Both the position numbers and the translations under genes were made by a program. The notes under the pieces were generated by a model. The model ran no database searches, was not told the origin of the DNA, and saw nothing but the letters and a program-made list of their open reading frames with translations. DNA of 64,000 bases from Chondrus crispus. Lineage: Eukaryota > Rhodophyta > Florideophyceae > Gigartinales > Gigartinaceae. Of the stretch, positions 20,924 to 30,242 are shown piece after piece. Location of the stretch: positions 37,074 to 101,073 of the forward strand of contig NW_005179228.1 of NCBI RefSeq assembly GCF_000350225.1. Direction: 5' to 3'. The stretch's first letter is position 1. Each line of letters begins with the position of its first letter.

Positions 20924-22390
20924 TCATGAAGAACTTGGAAGGGCGAATTTGGGCCACACCCTCCCCCTTCTTAAGATGGGAAGCGATCTCCTTACAGAAC
21001 GGGTCAGAGTGTTGGGCGAGTACAATCTCGTCGTGTGTAATTGCGTCCTTGGAAGCCGGGGGGCGAGGGCGAAGCATCCGTCGTGAATGTCGTCGTCCCA
21101 CTCCTGGGATTCTACTTCCGGCTTGTCTTCGTGAAACTCCAAAACGGAGAAGCACGGTATTTCTTTGTCGATGGGGACGGTTGTGCCCCCTGTAGACGGT
21201 ATTCGACTGAGGGCGTCGGCGAAACAGTTCTTGATGCCCTTCACGTACGTGACGTCGAAGTCAAACTCGGCTAGGCGCGAGCGCCACCGTGCTAGACGCC
21301 CGCTTGCATCGGCGAGATTCATTAACCAGCGAAGGGAATGATGGTCGGTGTTAACCGTGAATCGCTCGCGTTCCAAGTAGGGACGCAGCGTCTGAATGGC
21401 CCATACAATGGCCAAACATTCTTTCTCCGTCGTGGATTAATTCCTTTCCGCCGACGAGAGCGTTCGCGACCAGAACCGACAGGGCATCTGTTACCATCCT
21501 CGTGTTGCTGTAATAACGTGCAACCGAGTTGGGCGTCGGGTGCATCCGTGTCGAGGGAACACGGTAGTCCCAGCCGCGGTAGTTGCAATACCGGCGGGGA
21601 AATCAGGCAAGTCTTCAGATCTTCGAAGGCAGACCTGCGGTCTTCGTCCAGTTCGGGGAGCCGATCGGGCTCTCCCTTCTTAAGTATGGACGTTAATAGC
21701 GCCGCAATCTTGGCGAAGTGGTCGACGAAACGTCGGTACCCGTTACACATACCCAGAAACGAGCGAAGCTCGGTCTGGGTTCGTGGCGGCTTGGCCTCGG
21801 CTAGAGCCGAGACATTCTTCCGGTGGACATGAAGTTCCCCGGGTCGAATGATGTGACCCAGGTACTTCACGGAGTCCTGAAAGAATTTGCACTTGTTCAA
21901 TTTCAGTGATAACCCCTCTTGTTGTAACGCAGAGAGAATAACCTTGACATCCTTGAGGTGAGTTTCATAATCCTTCGAGAATATGATAATGTCATCTAGA
22001 TAGATGAGGCAGCTCGTCCATCGGTATCCGGAGAGGAGAATGTCCAGCATCTGTTGGAATGTGGCGGGCGCGTTCATTAGCCCGAACAGCATTCGGTTAA
22101 ATTGATAAGTACCGGCATGACACGTGAACGTGGTTTTCGGAAGGTCATCTTCTGCATTGGGGATTTGCCAAATAACCCGAGTTACAATCTAGAGTTGTGA
22201 ACACGTTCGCTTCGCCGAGCGAGTCCAGGCACTCGTCCATCCGAGGAATCGGGTAAGTGCCCCGTACTGTCATCGCGTTCAAACGTCTGTAATCGACGCA
22301 AAAACGGAGGGATCCATCCGGTTTGGGGATGAGGACCACCGGAGACGCCCACTCTGATTGTGATCGGGAGATGACCCCGCTTGAGATCAT
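20924..22390 (-). pseudogene. Chromovirus reverse transcriptase and RNase H
   Basis: RT starts in 22390-22145 with WASPVVLIPKPDGSLRFCVD and FTTLDCNSGY. A one-base gain in a T run near 22172 shifts the frame, and RT resumes at 22092 with MLFGLMNAPATFQ and the catalytic IYLDD. The connection and RNase H begin in the same frame (CSLDTDAPDAQLG), shift again near 21470, pass a TAA at 21439-21441 and continue in 21415-20924 with VNTDHHSLRWLMN and FADALSRIPS. The order is that of Ty3-type pol. At least two frameshifts and one stop make it non-functional as written. Confidence 0.88.
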
Positions 22391-22444
22391 CTCATCTACG
22401 GCGTCTTGTTCGGCTTGTCGAGACCGTGGTCCAGCCCGATATGG

Positions 22445-23480
22445 CTAACATCGAAACGGCTTCGAGCCGCGGTTGAGTTCGATCCGGTGCTGCGTAGCCC
22501 GGACTTCCCCGAGGTCGCCACTCCACATACGGGAGTACGGCGTAAGCATGTCACGTACGCGAGTGCGGACGTGCGACGGCAGATTTTGGAGGGAGACAGC
22601 GTCAACCTCTTGGGGTTCTTCCTTCGACGAAGCCTGGAGGAGCTTCTCCCCCTTATCAGATTGGGGCTTGTCCCCTTCTCTAAATTCCGCTGCTAGGAGG
22701 GCGTCGAGAGGCATCGCGGTGCGTATCATGGCACGCGGATGAGGGGTAACGTACCCCAGCACCTGGTTCTTCGAGAGGCGCTTGGGGACGGAGGCGAAGT
22801 TGGCTACCGAGACCTTGAACTCTCGAAGTGCGGTGATGTGCGCGACCCCATTCGACAGGGAGACGCGGTGTTTCGCATATAGCTGCGGGTTGGGTTCCAG
22901 TACGGAAAGACCCGTACGACCGTTGGTCACATGCACCCAGACTTGCGTCCCGGGTTGTATGATAACCGGACGAGAAACCTTGAGTTTGGGGAAAACTCGA
23001 CCCGGGTCGTTTTCATACTCCTGCTCCAAGGGAAGCGGAGGTGCTTCGGCTCGACGAGTTGCCGGTTTTCTCACGATGGGGACTTTCGTCCCATCATCGA
23101 GCTCAACCACCTTCCGACGTGGATAGATGGCCTCGACAAACTTGTCGTTAAAGTCACAGCCCAGGATGACGGGGGCTGCCAGACGCTCGCACACGATGAA
23201 CTTGCATTTTATGGTGCGAGTTGCTAGTAGAACAACGAGGGTGATGGACCCGCTCGTTCGTAACGGCCGCCCGTTCGCGTTGGCGATAGTCGGGACTTCC
23301 CCCGGTTCGATTAAGCTCTCCCATCCTTTGGGCAGGGTTTCGGCGCGGACAAAATTGGAGCCGGCACCCGTGTCCAGATGGTGAGTTGACGCACCATGAT
23401 GGAGGAGGTGAGCCCAAGGTCGGCGTTGACCTTGTAATTACGTCGAGACAGTGTACAAACTGGCTCGACGGCCTTGTCAT
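22445..23480 (-). pseudogene. Chromovirus aspartic protease region
   Basis: The active-site segment LDTGAGSNFV is read at about 23385-23350. The second half, VILGCDFNDKFVEAI, lies in another frame (23194-22445), so a frameshift separates them. The long following stretch (KVSRPVIIQPGTQVWVHV) is the usual linker between protease and RT in chromoviruses. Confidence 0.75.
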
Positions 23481-23706
23481 CGGGGGAGCCCCTCCCGTCG
23501 GTCAGCAGTATTATGAAACTTGCTCTCAGATTGACCGCCACAACAGGTCGACCGTCGGCGGAGCGTCCACATGCCCGTCGGATCGGGGTTGGAGGGACTC
23601 GCTTGGCGAGCGTGTTTCCGTCCCAAGACGCGGATCGCCGGCTTCGGGGGCGGAGGTGACGCGGTATCCCGCAATGGAATGTCAGCGATTTTCAGCTGTG
23701 GGTCTC

Positions 23707-24906
23707 TTAGTTTTTCGGCGGTGCGGTCTTGCCGCTCGGGGGGCTTGACTTCTCCGAAGCGGAGGGAGAATTCGACGGCAAGACGGGTGCGATCAGCCGA
23801 TTAGCCTGGAAACTGAGGAGGGCTACGGCGCGCAAGTACGCGTCTGCCGGAACACGGGCCTTCTGTGCCGCCGTGAGCTTCTCAAAATTATGAGGGACGA
23901 GCGACACATCGCGCACATTCATGCTACAGTCGGGGTTAATATGATCGCCGACTTTGTATCATGTGTAGCAGATGATTTGCGAGGAAGATGTCTTCATGTC
24001 CGGGGTTCCCTCTCGACGGGCCCAACCGGGAGACTTCTCGCGCGGTCTCGGAAGCCGGGGCGGGTCCTTGTAGGTCGGCCGCCGCTCTCCGTAGAACAAC
24101 GAATCCTTGTCGTTGAATGAGTATCCCTCGGTGGGAAATGACGGTGACCCAGCTGCGGCGGCGAATGGCTCGTCATTGGAGAGGAAGTTCTCGGCGTCCA
24201 GGCCGGTATGATAGCTCGGGGTCAGACCCGCGGTTGTCGATGAGGGCATACTGCCTGGCATCGCCAACACTTCCTTAGCGGCGGGTCTCGCGAAGTCAAC
24301 GCGTCCTCTCGCCCCAGCCGTCTGCGCGCGGTAGGCCGCCCCTTGAGCGCGGGCTTCGGCCACCGTGTCCTCGAATGAGGATCCGGGCCGATTCTCCCTT
24401 GCTTGGAGCACCAACGGCTTGATCGCCGGAAGGAGGCCCTCTATGAACAAGGTAGTGCGTTCATAGGGGGAATGGATGTCCCCACACCGCGCGAGGGCGG
24501 TTAACATACGAGTCGCATACTCGGTCTCAACTTCGCCGCGTTTTTGGCGTAAATCCAGGATTACAGAGAGCGCTTGCTCGATCTGAATATTCGTAGCATA
24601 CGTACGAAGCAACCAGTTCACTGCTGCTGGCCACGACGCAATCCCTTGATTGCGTCGGAAATATCCTCGATGGGATTCATATGCCTCCTTCGCCGGCGGG
24701 TTGAGGAGATGCGGCAAGGCCATGAGAGCCATTGCCTCCGACATTTCTGCGTTGTCGAAATTCTCCTTACATCTAGCCAGAAAGCTGATGACTTTGATCG
24801 GGTCGGAGCCGTTAAACTTGTACTCTCCCATAGCGGCGAGGAGATATTGCACGCGCTTGCGCGTCGTGGCGTACACCTTTGCATCGACGGTGGGGTCGGT
24901 GTTCAC
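23707..24906 (-). pseudogene. Chromovirus gag (capsid plus zinc knuckle)
   Basis: The 315-codon frame from 24906 has a helical capsid-like body (FLARCKENFDNAEMSEAMAL, YATRMLTALARC) and a Pro/Arg-rich C-terminus. Its stop is a TGA at 23959-23961, exactly where the second Cys of a zinc knuckle is expected: CYT precedes it and YKVGDHINPDC follows in the same frame, which stays open to 23707. The break is thus a single codon change in the nucleocapsid. Frames at 25794-25399 (ATG, coiled-coil-like helices) and 25308-24961 (acidic, DSDSDSE) lie upstream and probably belong to the gag N-terminus, in other frames. Confidence 0.8.
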
Positions 24907-24960
24907 GAGACGGTAAGCTCGATAATTACACGCGCCTCGGAAGCGGTGTTTTGTCGGTTT

Positions 24961-25794
24961 CTACACCGTGACACCCTTCGCCCTAGAGCGGAAGGTCGGT
25001 TGTGGTACTGTGAAGGCCTCGGCTTCGGAGTCCGAATCAGAGTCGGATTCTGAAGCTGAGGGCGGGGATCCACCCGAGTAACCGGAGAAGTCCTCCTGGT
25101 CAGGTCGGCTTCCGTGGCCGGACTTGTGACGGCGGCCTTCGGTCTTGACCTTCTTGTCGCTGGACGATCTTGGCGACGGGCCTCGAGCTGCCGCTAGGTA
25201 CGGAATAAGATTCCGTTGTCCCTCCATCGTCAGGCGATCGGGGAGCGGAATCCCGGCGGCCGTGAGAGCCGATTTGGTGACGTCGGCGAACAGTAGATTT
25301 TCGTCCAACGGTTGTAACGCATGTAACTGCGGGTTAGATCTTGGCTTCGACGCGGTCGACTCGTCTTGTCTAGCGGGGACGGGTCGTGTTTGCGCCGATT
25401 ACAAGGCGAGGTTACGCCGACAGAGGTCGTTGACTTCCTGCGTCAGGCGATTTACTTCCTCCCGTAGAGGAAGGAGCGTCTTGTCGACGGTGGACCGGAA
25501 GTCCTTCTGCCACGCTCGAGTGAGAACGCCTTCTAGTGCGGAGAGGCGATCACGTCCCTGTTGGGACTGTACCTTCGCCTGAGCGGCGACCATACCAGCA
25601 ACAAGGCTGTCCAACATCTCGCGTATCTTCGCAGTGTGCGAGTTGAGTTTCTCCTCGATTAAGTTGAGAGAGAACCTCTCGGCTTCACGGAGGCCTTCGG
25701 GGCGGTTCCGCGTGATCCACGCCGCGACGGGCGCTGGGACGTCTCTCGGACGAGTGTCATGGGACGACTCGGAGCTGGTCACCATGGCGAATAC
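24961..25794 (-). pseudogene. Chromovirus gag leader frames
   Basis: The first frame starts at the ATG at 25794, about 105 bases below the PBS. It has 131 codons with a long helical C-terminal half (MVAAQAKVQSQQGRDRLSAL, TQEVNDLCRRN), suggestive of a coiled coil. The second frame (25308-24961) carries LTMEGQRNLIPYLAAA and an acidic Ser/Asp/Glu run before the capsid frame. They are most simply the N-terminal part of one gag protein now split by frameshifts. Confidence 0.55.
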
Positions 25795-25898
25795 ACCTAC
25801 GGTCGGTGCGTGAGGGAAAGGCGCAGGGAGGAGAGATAGAAAGAAAAAGTGGGTCAGGGAAGAAAGAGGACACTCGGATGCACGAGAGTATCGACTGT

Positions 25899-25919
25899 TT
25901 CTAGGTCGGGAGACCAAAA
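25899..25919 (-). other. Primer binding site of the chromovirus
   Basis: On the minus strand, three T residues after the 5' LTR, the sequence TGGTCTCCCGACCTAGA begins with the TGG complementary to a tRNA CCA end. The plus strand therefore looks like a tRNA 3' end (..GGTCGGGAGACCA). I cannot name the tRNA. Confidence 0.7.
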
Positions 25920-26514
25920 TGTCGTGCACTACAGCCACGTGTAGCGGCTGTAGGCAGGGCGACGTGCGTTCGTACGCGTAAGGGAATTCGGGAGACCACC
26001 CGGTGGATGACCGGAACCGGGATCCGGGCGCGGCTTGCGCGGTAGAAAAGTAGACTTAGAGTCAGCTATGAAGAGGAACAATTAAAGGAAAAACAGAACT
26101 AACAGAGCGGACAGCACAGTAGGTAAGGTAGCGCTCGCGCAGTTGGCCCGACGCGCGGGGAAGGCAGTTGGGATTCCAGGGGTGTAGCTGGCTCGGTCGG
26201 TATGGGCGAGCCAGTACCGAGTCGAGGCTACAACCTGGAATCCAGAAACCAAGGTAAAAGACCCGGGGCTTCGTGCCTCTTTACTTTGATGATCGGGTTG
26301 ACTATATAGTCCCCCGTCGCCGTAATGGCGAAGCTAAATTATACTGTAAATTAGAATAACTAGGAAATAACGGGTGTAGCCCCGAGGGGACCAAGTACAG
26401 CCCCCATAGGCCCTATGGGTGGCGGAGGGATTACACGTGTCCACCGGGAGGTCCGGTAGAGCGGCAGGGGAGTCCACGTGTACCCGTGGTACACGTGGTG
26501 GTGGCGAGCGCGAT
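25920..26514 (-). repeat. Chromovirus 5' LTR, main part
   Basis: Matches 14910-15504 with scattered substitutions, including ACTATATAGT at 26301-26310. It stops matching after GAGCGCGATTT, where a GroEL-like sequence begins. The missing terminal bases reappear in altered form at 26804-26864, beyond the gap. Confidence 0.88.
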
Positions 26515-26702
26515 TTCGACTTGACGTTCGGGATTATTGATAAAGTAGGGTGACAAGTAACCGCGGTCAAATTGCATACCTTCAACGACATCAAGCTCGT
26601 TTGCCAGTGATTTGCCGTCTTCTACTGTAATCACACCTGCTTTGCCGACCTTTTCCATCGCCTCAGAGATAAGGGTGCCGATTTCGGGGTCAGAGTTGGC
26701 TG
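26515..26702 (-). pseudogene. GroEL/Cpn60 chaperonin fragment inside the LTR
   Basis: Reading from the gap, the minus strand encodes about 62 residues of a type I chaperonin: [18 protein letters not shown], then [20 protein letters not shown] and [17 protein letters not shown]. The text closely follows proteobacterial GroEL (intermediate to apical domain) and is uninterrupted. It ends abruptly at the LTR boundary on one side and at the N gap on the other. It cannot be part of the disrupted host gene, because the target duplication and the Sel1 reading frame show that the host sequence here is Sel1. A chimeric contig end, bacterial contamination or a captured fragment are the possible explanations. 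Confidence 0.85.
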
Positions 26703-26802
26703 NNNNNNNNNNNNNNNNNNNNNNNNNNNNNNNNNNNNNNNNNNNNNNNNNNNNNNNNNNNNNNNNNNNNNNNNNNNNNNNNNNNNNNNNNNNNNNNNNN
26801 NN
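26703..26802. other. Assembly gap, 100 N
   Basis: Undetermined bases between the GroEL-like fragment and the palindromic LTR terminus. Confidence 0.99.
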
Positions 26803-26803
26803 C

Positions 26804-26864
26804 GCGCTGTAGTGCCCTGTACTCGGTACTGGAACAGTTCCAGTACCGATTACAGTGCACTACA
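26804..26864. repeat. Palindromic terminus of the chromovirus 5' LTR
   Basis: CTGTAGTGCCCTGTACTCGG and its near-complement CCGATTACAGTGCACTACA face each other around GGTACTGGAACAGTTCCAGT. The last 27 bases match the LTR end of the other copy, but the inverted partner is absent there. The element ends at 26864, followed by TCCCT. Confidence 0.7.
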
Positions 26865-27034
26865 TCCCTTACTAAGATTGCTGGGTTGAACATAGCGTCG
26901 CAATCATGAGCCTTCTCGATGGAGTTCTCGAACAACTCGGCAGCGCAAGCTGGATTTGCCTCCACCCCCTCTGGGCCTTCCGTTAGCATTAATGGTAACG
27001 GAAGGCCCAGCAAACTTTTGCCGCGGTTGACCAT
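26865..27034 (-). pseudogene. Sel1-repeat gene, upstream part (split by chromovirus)
   Basis: The minus frame reads LMLTEGPEGVEANPACAAEL and FENSIEKAHDCDAMFNPAIL, a Sel1-like repeat, and stops at the chromovirus end. Without the element and one TCCCT copy, its frame runs straight into the downstream part at 14904. The stretch encoding LGLPLPLMLTEGPEG is a 40-bp DNA palindrome (26971-27010). Upstream of about 27034 no start codon or earlier repeat is evident. Confidence 0.7.
26971..27010. repeat. 40-bp near-perfect palindrome
   Basis: CTGGGCCTTCCGTTA (26971-26985) pairs perfectly with TAACGGAAGGCCCAG (26996-27010). The 10-base centre GCATTAATGG itself contains the palindrome CATTAATG. Confidence 0.9.
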
Positions 27035-27131
27035 TGCGCCGCTGTGACCGTGCTCCCCTCAAAAACTACCCTTCACCCTTCAAGGGTAGCTCGTACTTAT
27101 CATCACTTTACCAATACAAGCCCCGGAGAGC

Positions 27132-27300
27132 ATGAGACAGGACGAGAAGGCGGCCTCCGAGCAGAGCAGCATCGCCAGTCGTCAGCATGCCAACGACGGT
27201 AACACTGTGTTCAGGCTAGGCAACCTAGCGAGGGACGGACGGGATGGAGTAGAAAACGATGCCGCAGGCTCTGTGAAGCTGTACGAGGCCGCAGTATTCC
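27132..27300 (+). pseudogene. Second Sel1-repeat fragment, opposite orientation
   Basis: From ATG 27132 the plus frame gives NTVFRLGNLARDGRDGVEND and AAGSVKLYEAAV, one Sel1-like repeat with the asparagine and alanine pattern of the pieces on the other strand. The similarity stops at about 27297, where the tail of the RsmG-like sequence (minus) begins. It is a partial copy from the same gene family. The further open frame to 27536 is antisense to RsmG and not counted. Confidence 0.5.
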
Positions 27301-27312
27301 GCTGTTTCCCTC

Positions 27313-28195
27313 TCAAGACGTACATGTACGCCCCTTGCCATGCTCGGTGTGTTTTTCACCCAACACGCTCTCCCATTCCCTGGCACATCTCTCAACCGAC
27401 ACCTTTCTTCTCTCCGGTCTCCCGACGCTTTCTCTCCTCGCAAACGTATTTGCGGTCTCACAAAGGCCTCTTTTTGGCACCCCCGGCAATCTCGGAAACA
27501 CCCGTGGCGTTGCTTTCACCTTTCTTACGGCCATAATACACTTCTTTCTTCTGTCAATCTCTTCCGCCTCTTCCCCTGCGCCTGCATCTACTCCCACGGC
27601 CACGACTCGCGCACACCTTCCAGCTTCCCGCCCAAAAGCGGGAGCTCGGTCGCACGTAAAACGGAAAATTCCATCTTGTAAAAATCGATTTTTGGTCGTG
27701 TAGGGGGCGGGCATGGCCGAAGGAATGGCTCCTCGACCTCTCCGGGCTTGGCTCCGACGCCGATGAGGACGCATCCGCGGGAGGCGACGCCCTTGTCGTA
27801 GGGATCTGCCGGCCCTTCAGGCATGCCATCAAAGTTTTAGTACCGCGGCTTCATCAAGGCAACTTCACGCACGCCGTCTTCATAGTCTTCGCCATCGGCG
27901 GGGTCCTCGCGAACGACGGCAGTGGTCATATTCTGGAACCGCTCCTCAAAGGAGACGTTGACTTGGCCGGTGGGTTGATCCTCACGGAAGGGGTCTTGCA
28001 GCCACTCGTTCGGGCGGGTAGAAATACATATCTCTTTGAAAGATGTGTCGGGATGCGTCATATCGAGGAAGCATTAGAAATGTAAGTTCAAATCTATCGG
28101 ATTGCGAGCAACATATTTCGGCCCAGAAGCAGCTGGCGTGACAGGCGGGGCCAATCAGGGCGCCGAGGAAAGGGCTGTTCCGAAGAGAATAGCGG
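27313..28195 (-). pseudogene. RsmG-like methyltransferase, C-terminal part
   Basis: The minus strand carries LLGGKLEGVRE and, after a frameshift near 27585, IMAVRKVKATPRVFPRLPGV. That is the conserved RsmG tail (K-V-x-x-T-P-x-x-(Y/F)-P-R-x-x-G-x-P). Upstream (28061-27588) lies a protein-like insert (STRPNEWLQDPFREDQPTG, VASRGCVLIGVGAKPGEVEE) in one frame broken by a single TAA at about 27837. It has no counterpart in bacterial RsmG that I know. The Harbinger element lies between this part and the SAM-binding half. Downstream of the RsmG motif the frame runs on to 27313, which may be read-through. RsmG methylates G527 of 16S rRNA, so a plastid or mitochondrial role is expected. Confidence 0.6.
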
Positions 28196-28395
28196 TGAGG
28201 GTCGGTCTATACAGCCACTTTTTTTGCTTGCATGCACGGTTTCTGAGCTCCTATTGGCTCCCCTTGGGAAATCCCGGGTGTATGATAAATGTATGATAAC
28301 GTATGATACTTTTGCATGCAAATGTACGATCAACTTCTCCCACGCAAAAAAGAAGTTGCTCGAACAAATGCACGACCGCTTCGCACCATTTTCGA

Positions 28396-28506
28396 GACGG
28401 ATTTGGCGGCAAAGTCTCAGCGACAGAACTGGCGGCAAAATCTCAGCAGTTTCGCTGAAACGTTGCCGCCAATTCTGTCACATCGGACTTTGCCGCCAAA
28501 TCCGTC
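28396..28506. repeat. Subterminal hairpin of Harbinger 1
   Basis: GACGGATTTGGCGGCAAAGT (from 28396) pairs perfectly over 21 bases with the sequence ending at 28506. Inside it, CAGAACTGGCGGCAA pairs with TTGCCGCCAATTCTG apart from one bulge. The GGCGGCAAA word occurs four times in two orientations, which would suit transposase binding sites. Confidence 0.8.
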
Positions 28507-28614
28507 TACTGCCAGGCAGTAGAAGTCTCCGATGTGACAGAATTGCGGGCCGCATTTCCGCGGCGCGAGGCTGGGTGCGCGACACACTTTCCCCACTCAT
28601 CACCAGCGGCGAAG

Positions 28615-30084
28615 ATGACCTCGCTCACTCCCCGCCAGCTGCTGCCTGCAGTGTCGCTACCGGGGCTGCTGATGAGTGCAGAGTCAGCGCCGCCGTCAAC
28701 TCCGCCGTCAACTCCGTCGGCCCATGCGGAGGGAGAAGACAATGATGAGAGAGGTGACGTCGGGCACAGCAGCATGATGAGTCCGTACGATAGCAACTAC
28801 ATGGACGATACCGTCACGGATGAAACGGAAACCATCCGTGACAAAGTCTACACCTTCTTGATGACCCAAACTGCCCAGAACCTGCGCGGCATTTGCAAGA
28901 GGCTCAAGAAAAAGTATCAGCTGCGTGCCCAGCAGGCCGGCAGGAAGAGAGTAGTGGTATGCTCGATACTCACTGCACTATATGCGTATGACGGCGACCA
29001 GCCTTGGGATACAATCCTTGGTGACTCCTGTACGAACTGGATCGCACTGTGCGCCCACATGGTTTCTAAATGCCCTTCTGCGGAAGACCTGCAGACGTTT
29101 AACCTGCACCTCTTCCGGACGCCTCGAAGCGAAAGCTGCATGATCGCGCCTACGGAGGCTCCCTTCACATTGAACGAATTCGCTCGAATCGTCGCTATTG
29201 TTTACAAGCACGACGACGCTCGGTCAGCTCTAATTCAGTCCGGTCGCAACCTAGAGCGGAGCGAGCTCGACAAGGGCGCAACACGAGACGAGTTCTGGGA
29301 AACGATTATCAAACGATTATTCAACGACGCTAAGGTTGAGATACCACTGACATTGTCTGCCTACGTTGCAAATGTTGATAGCACGGCCGCACCCGTGACA
29401 GAGAGAAGCGGTGAAAAGCTCAAGTATCAGCTGTACCGGTCTAAAAGAATGTTTACGGAGGCTTATCGCAAGTGGAGCGTGTTTGGGCAAAACGACCCGG
29501 AGGCATTCCCAGACTTCCTGCCATGTAAGCCGCGCACTCCAGGTGAGATCAGCAGTGAGGGGAAGAGGGCACTAATATTATTTGCTTGCATGGAGTGTGG
29601 TCTTCCGAGTGAGGATACGGAGGACCTGAATTTTACTCAGAAGCTGGCGCCCGCCGGTGTCGGCTATGACCACGGGAACGGGGAGGGCGATGGGTCTGGG
29701 GCACAGGGCAGGCCCGAGTCCGTCGCGCAGTCACGAAGCAGGGGTCGTAAACGAAGGGCGGCAGAGGGGGAGGGAATGGACTTGGCGGTCAGTGCTGTCA
29801 AGGAGATGTCAACAGGCATACAGGCAGCTCTGGATGGCATAGCGTCGACTCTGGACTCGTCAACATCCACGCCTGGTGCTGAGGCGTCCAAAAAGCAAAA
29901 ATTTATCGATGCTGCCACCGACATGATTTCGAAGAAGCTGGTCATGCTTGACGCTTTGAGCAGTGTCTCGAGCCAGATCCAGAAGATGCAGCAGAGTGGC
30001 GGCTGCGCTCAAGTCATCGCGCTGTTTGAGAAGGAGCGCAGCGCAATCATCACGCGTCTTAGCGAGGCCGAAGATGAAGAGTAA
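28615..30084 (+). CDS. Harbinger accessory (Myb-like/DNA-binding) protein
   Basis: 489 codons from ATG 28615 without interruption. The frame is open upstream but begins in the hairpin region. An acidic Pro/Ser-rich N-terminus is followed by a folded region (AQNLRGICKRLKKKYQLRAQ, KRLFNDAKVEIPLTLSAYVA, KWSVFGQNDPEAFPDF), a nuclear-localisation-like RSRGRKRRA, and a helical C-terminus suggestive of a coiled coil. Position and partner (convergent with the transposase, between the TIRs) match the second protein of Harbinger elements, which helps bring the transposase to the nucleus and the TIRs. The intact frame contrasts with the shifted transposase. Confidence 0.7.
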   Translation: MTSLTPRQLLPAVSLPGLLMSAESAPPSTPPSTPSAHAEGEDNDERGDVGHSSMMSPYDSNYMDDTVTDETETIRDKVYTFLMTQTAQNLRGICKRLKKKYQLRAQQAGRKRVVVCSILTALYAYDGDQPWDTILGDSCTNWIALCAHMVSKCPSAEDLQTFNLHLFRTPRSESCMIAPTEAPFTLNEFARIVAIVYKHDDARSALIQSGRNLERSELDKGATRDEFWETIIKRLFNDAKVEIPLTLSAYVANVDSTAAPVTERSGEKLKYQLYRSKRMFTEAYRKWSVFGQNDPEAFPDFLPCKPRTPGEISSEGKRALILFACMECGLPSEDTEDLNFTQKLAPAGVGYDHGNGEGDGSGAQGRPESVAQSRSRGRKRRAAEGEGMDLAVSAVKEMSTGIQAALDGIASTLDSSTSTPGAEASKKQKFIDAATDMISKKLVMLDALSSVSSQIQKMQQSGGCAQVIALFEKERSAIITRLSEAEDEE

Positions 30085-30242
30085 GTAAGCAGAAAGCATA
30101 GCAGCTGTTCTCCGCGGTGCGCTGCGTAGATACGGTAAAACTTCACCGCTGTTTTCTGTTACTTTTCGCCGAGAAGCGGAGTAGCAGCGTCTTCACAGCA
30201 AAGAGCCATTCGATAAATGTCACAATGTAGCCTTTTATTCGA

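Larger units (their letters stand above)
14910..26864 (-). mobile_element. Ty3/gypsy chromovirus, nearly complete but defective
   Basis: A 12-kb LTR retrotransposon read on the minus strand: 5' LTR (26864 down to 25920, interrupted), PBS, gag, protease, RT, RNase H, integrase with C-terminal chromodomain, a 3.2-kb region with antisense reading frames, PPT, 3' LTR (15553 down to 14910). The ends are TG..CA and are flanked by TCCCT duplications. The two LTRs differ only at scattered positions by eye, so the insertion looks young. Yet gag and pol contain several frameshifts and stops, some in homopolymers, which could be real decay or sequencing error. It lies in a Sel1-repeat gene. The 5' LTR is broken by a GroEL-like piece and a gap. 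Confidence 0.9.

Noticed and set aside
26515-26702. Reading the GroEL fragment as the host gene interrupted by the chromovirus
   Set aside because: TCCCT duplications and the continuous Sel1 frame show that Sel1 is the target. GroEL begins inside the LTR.
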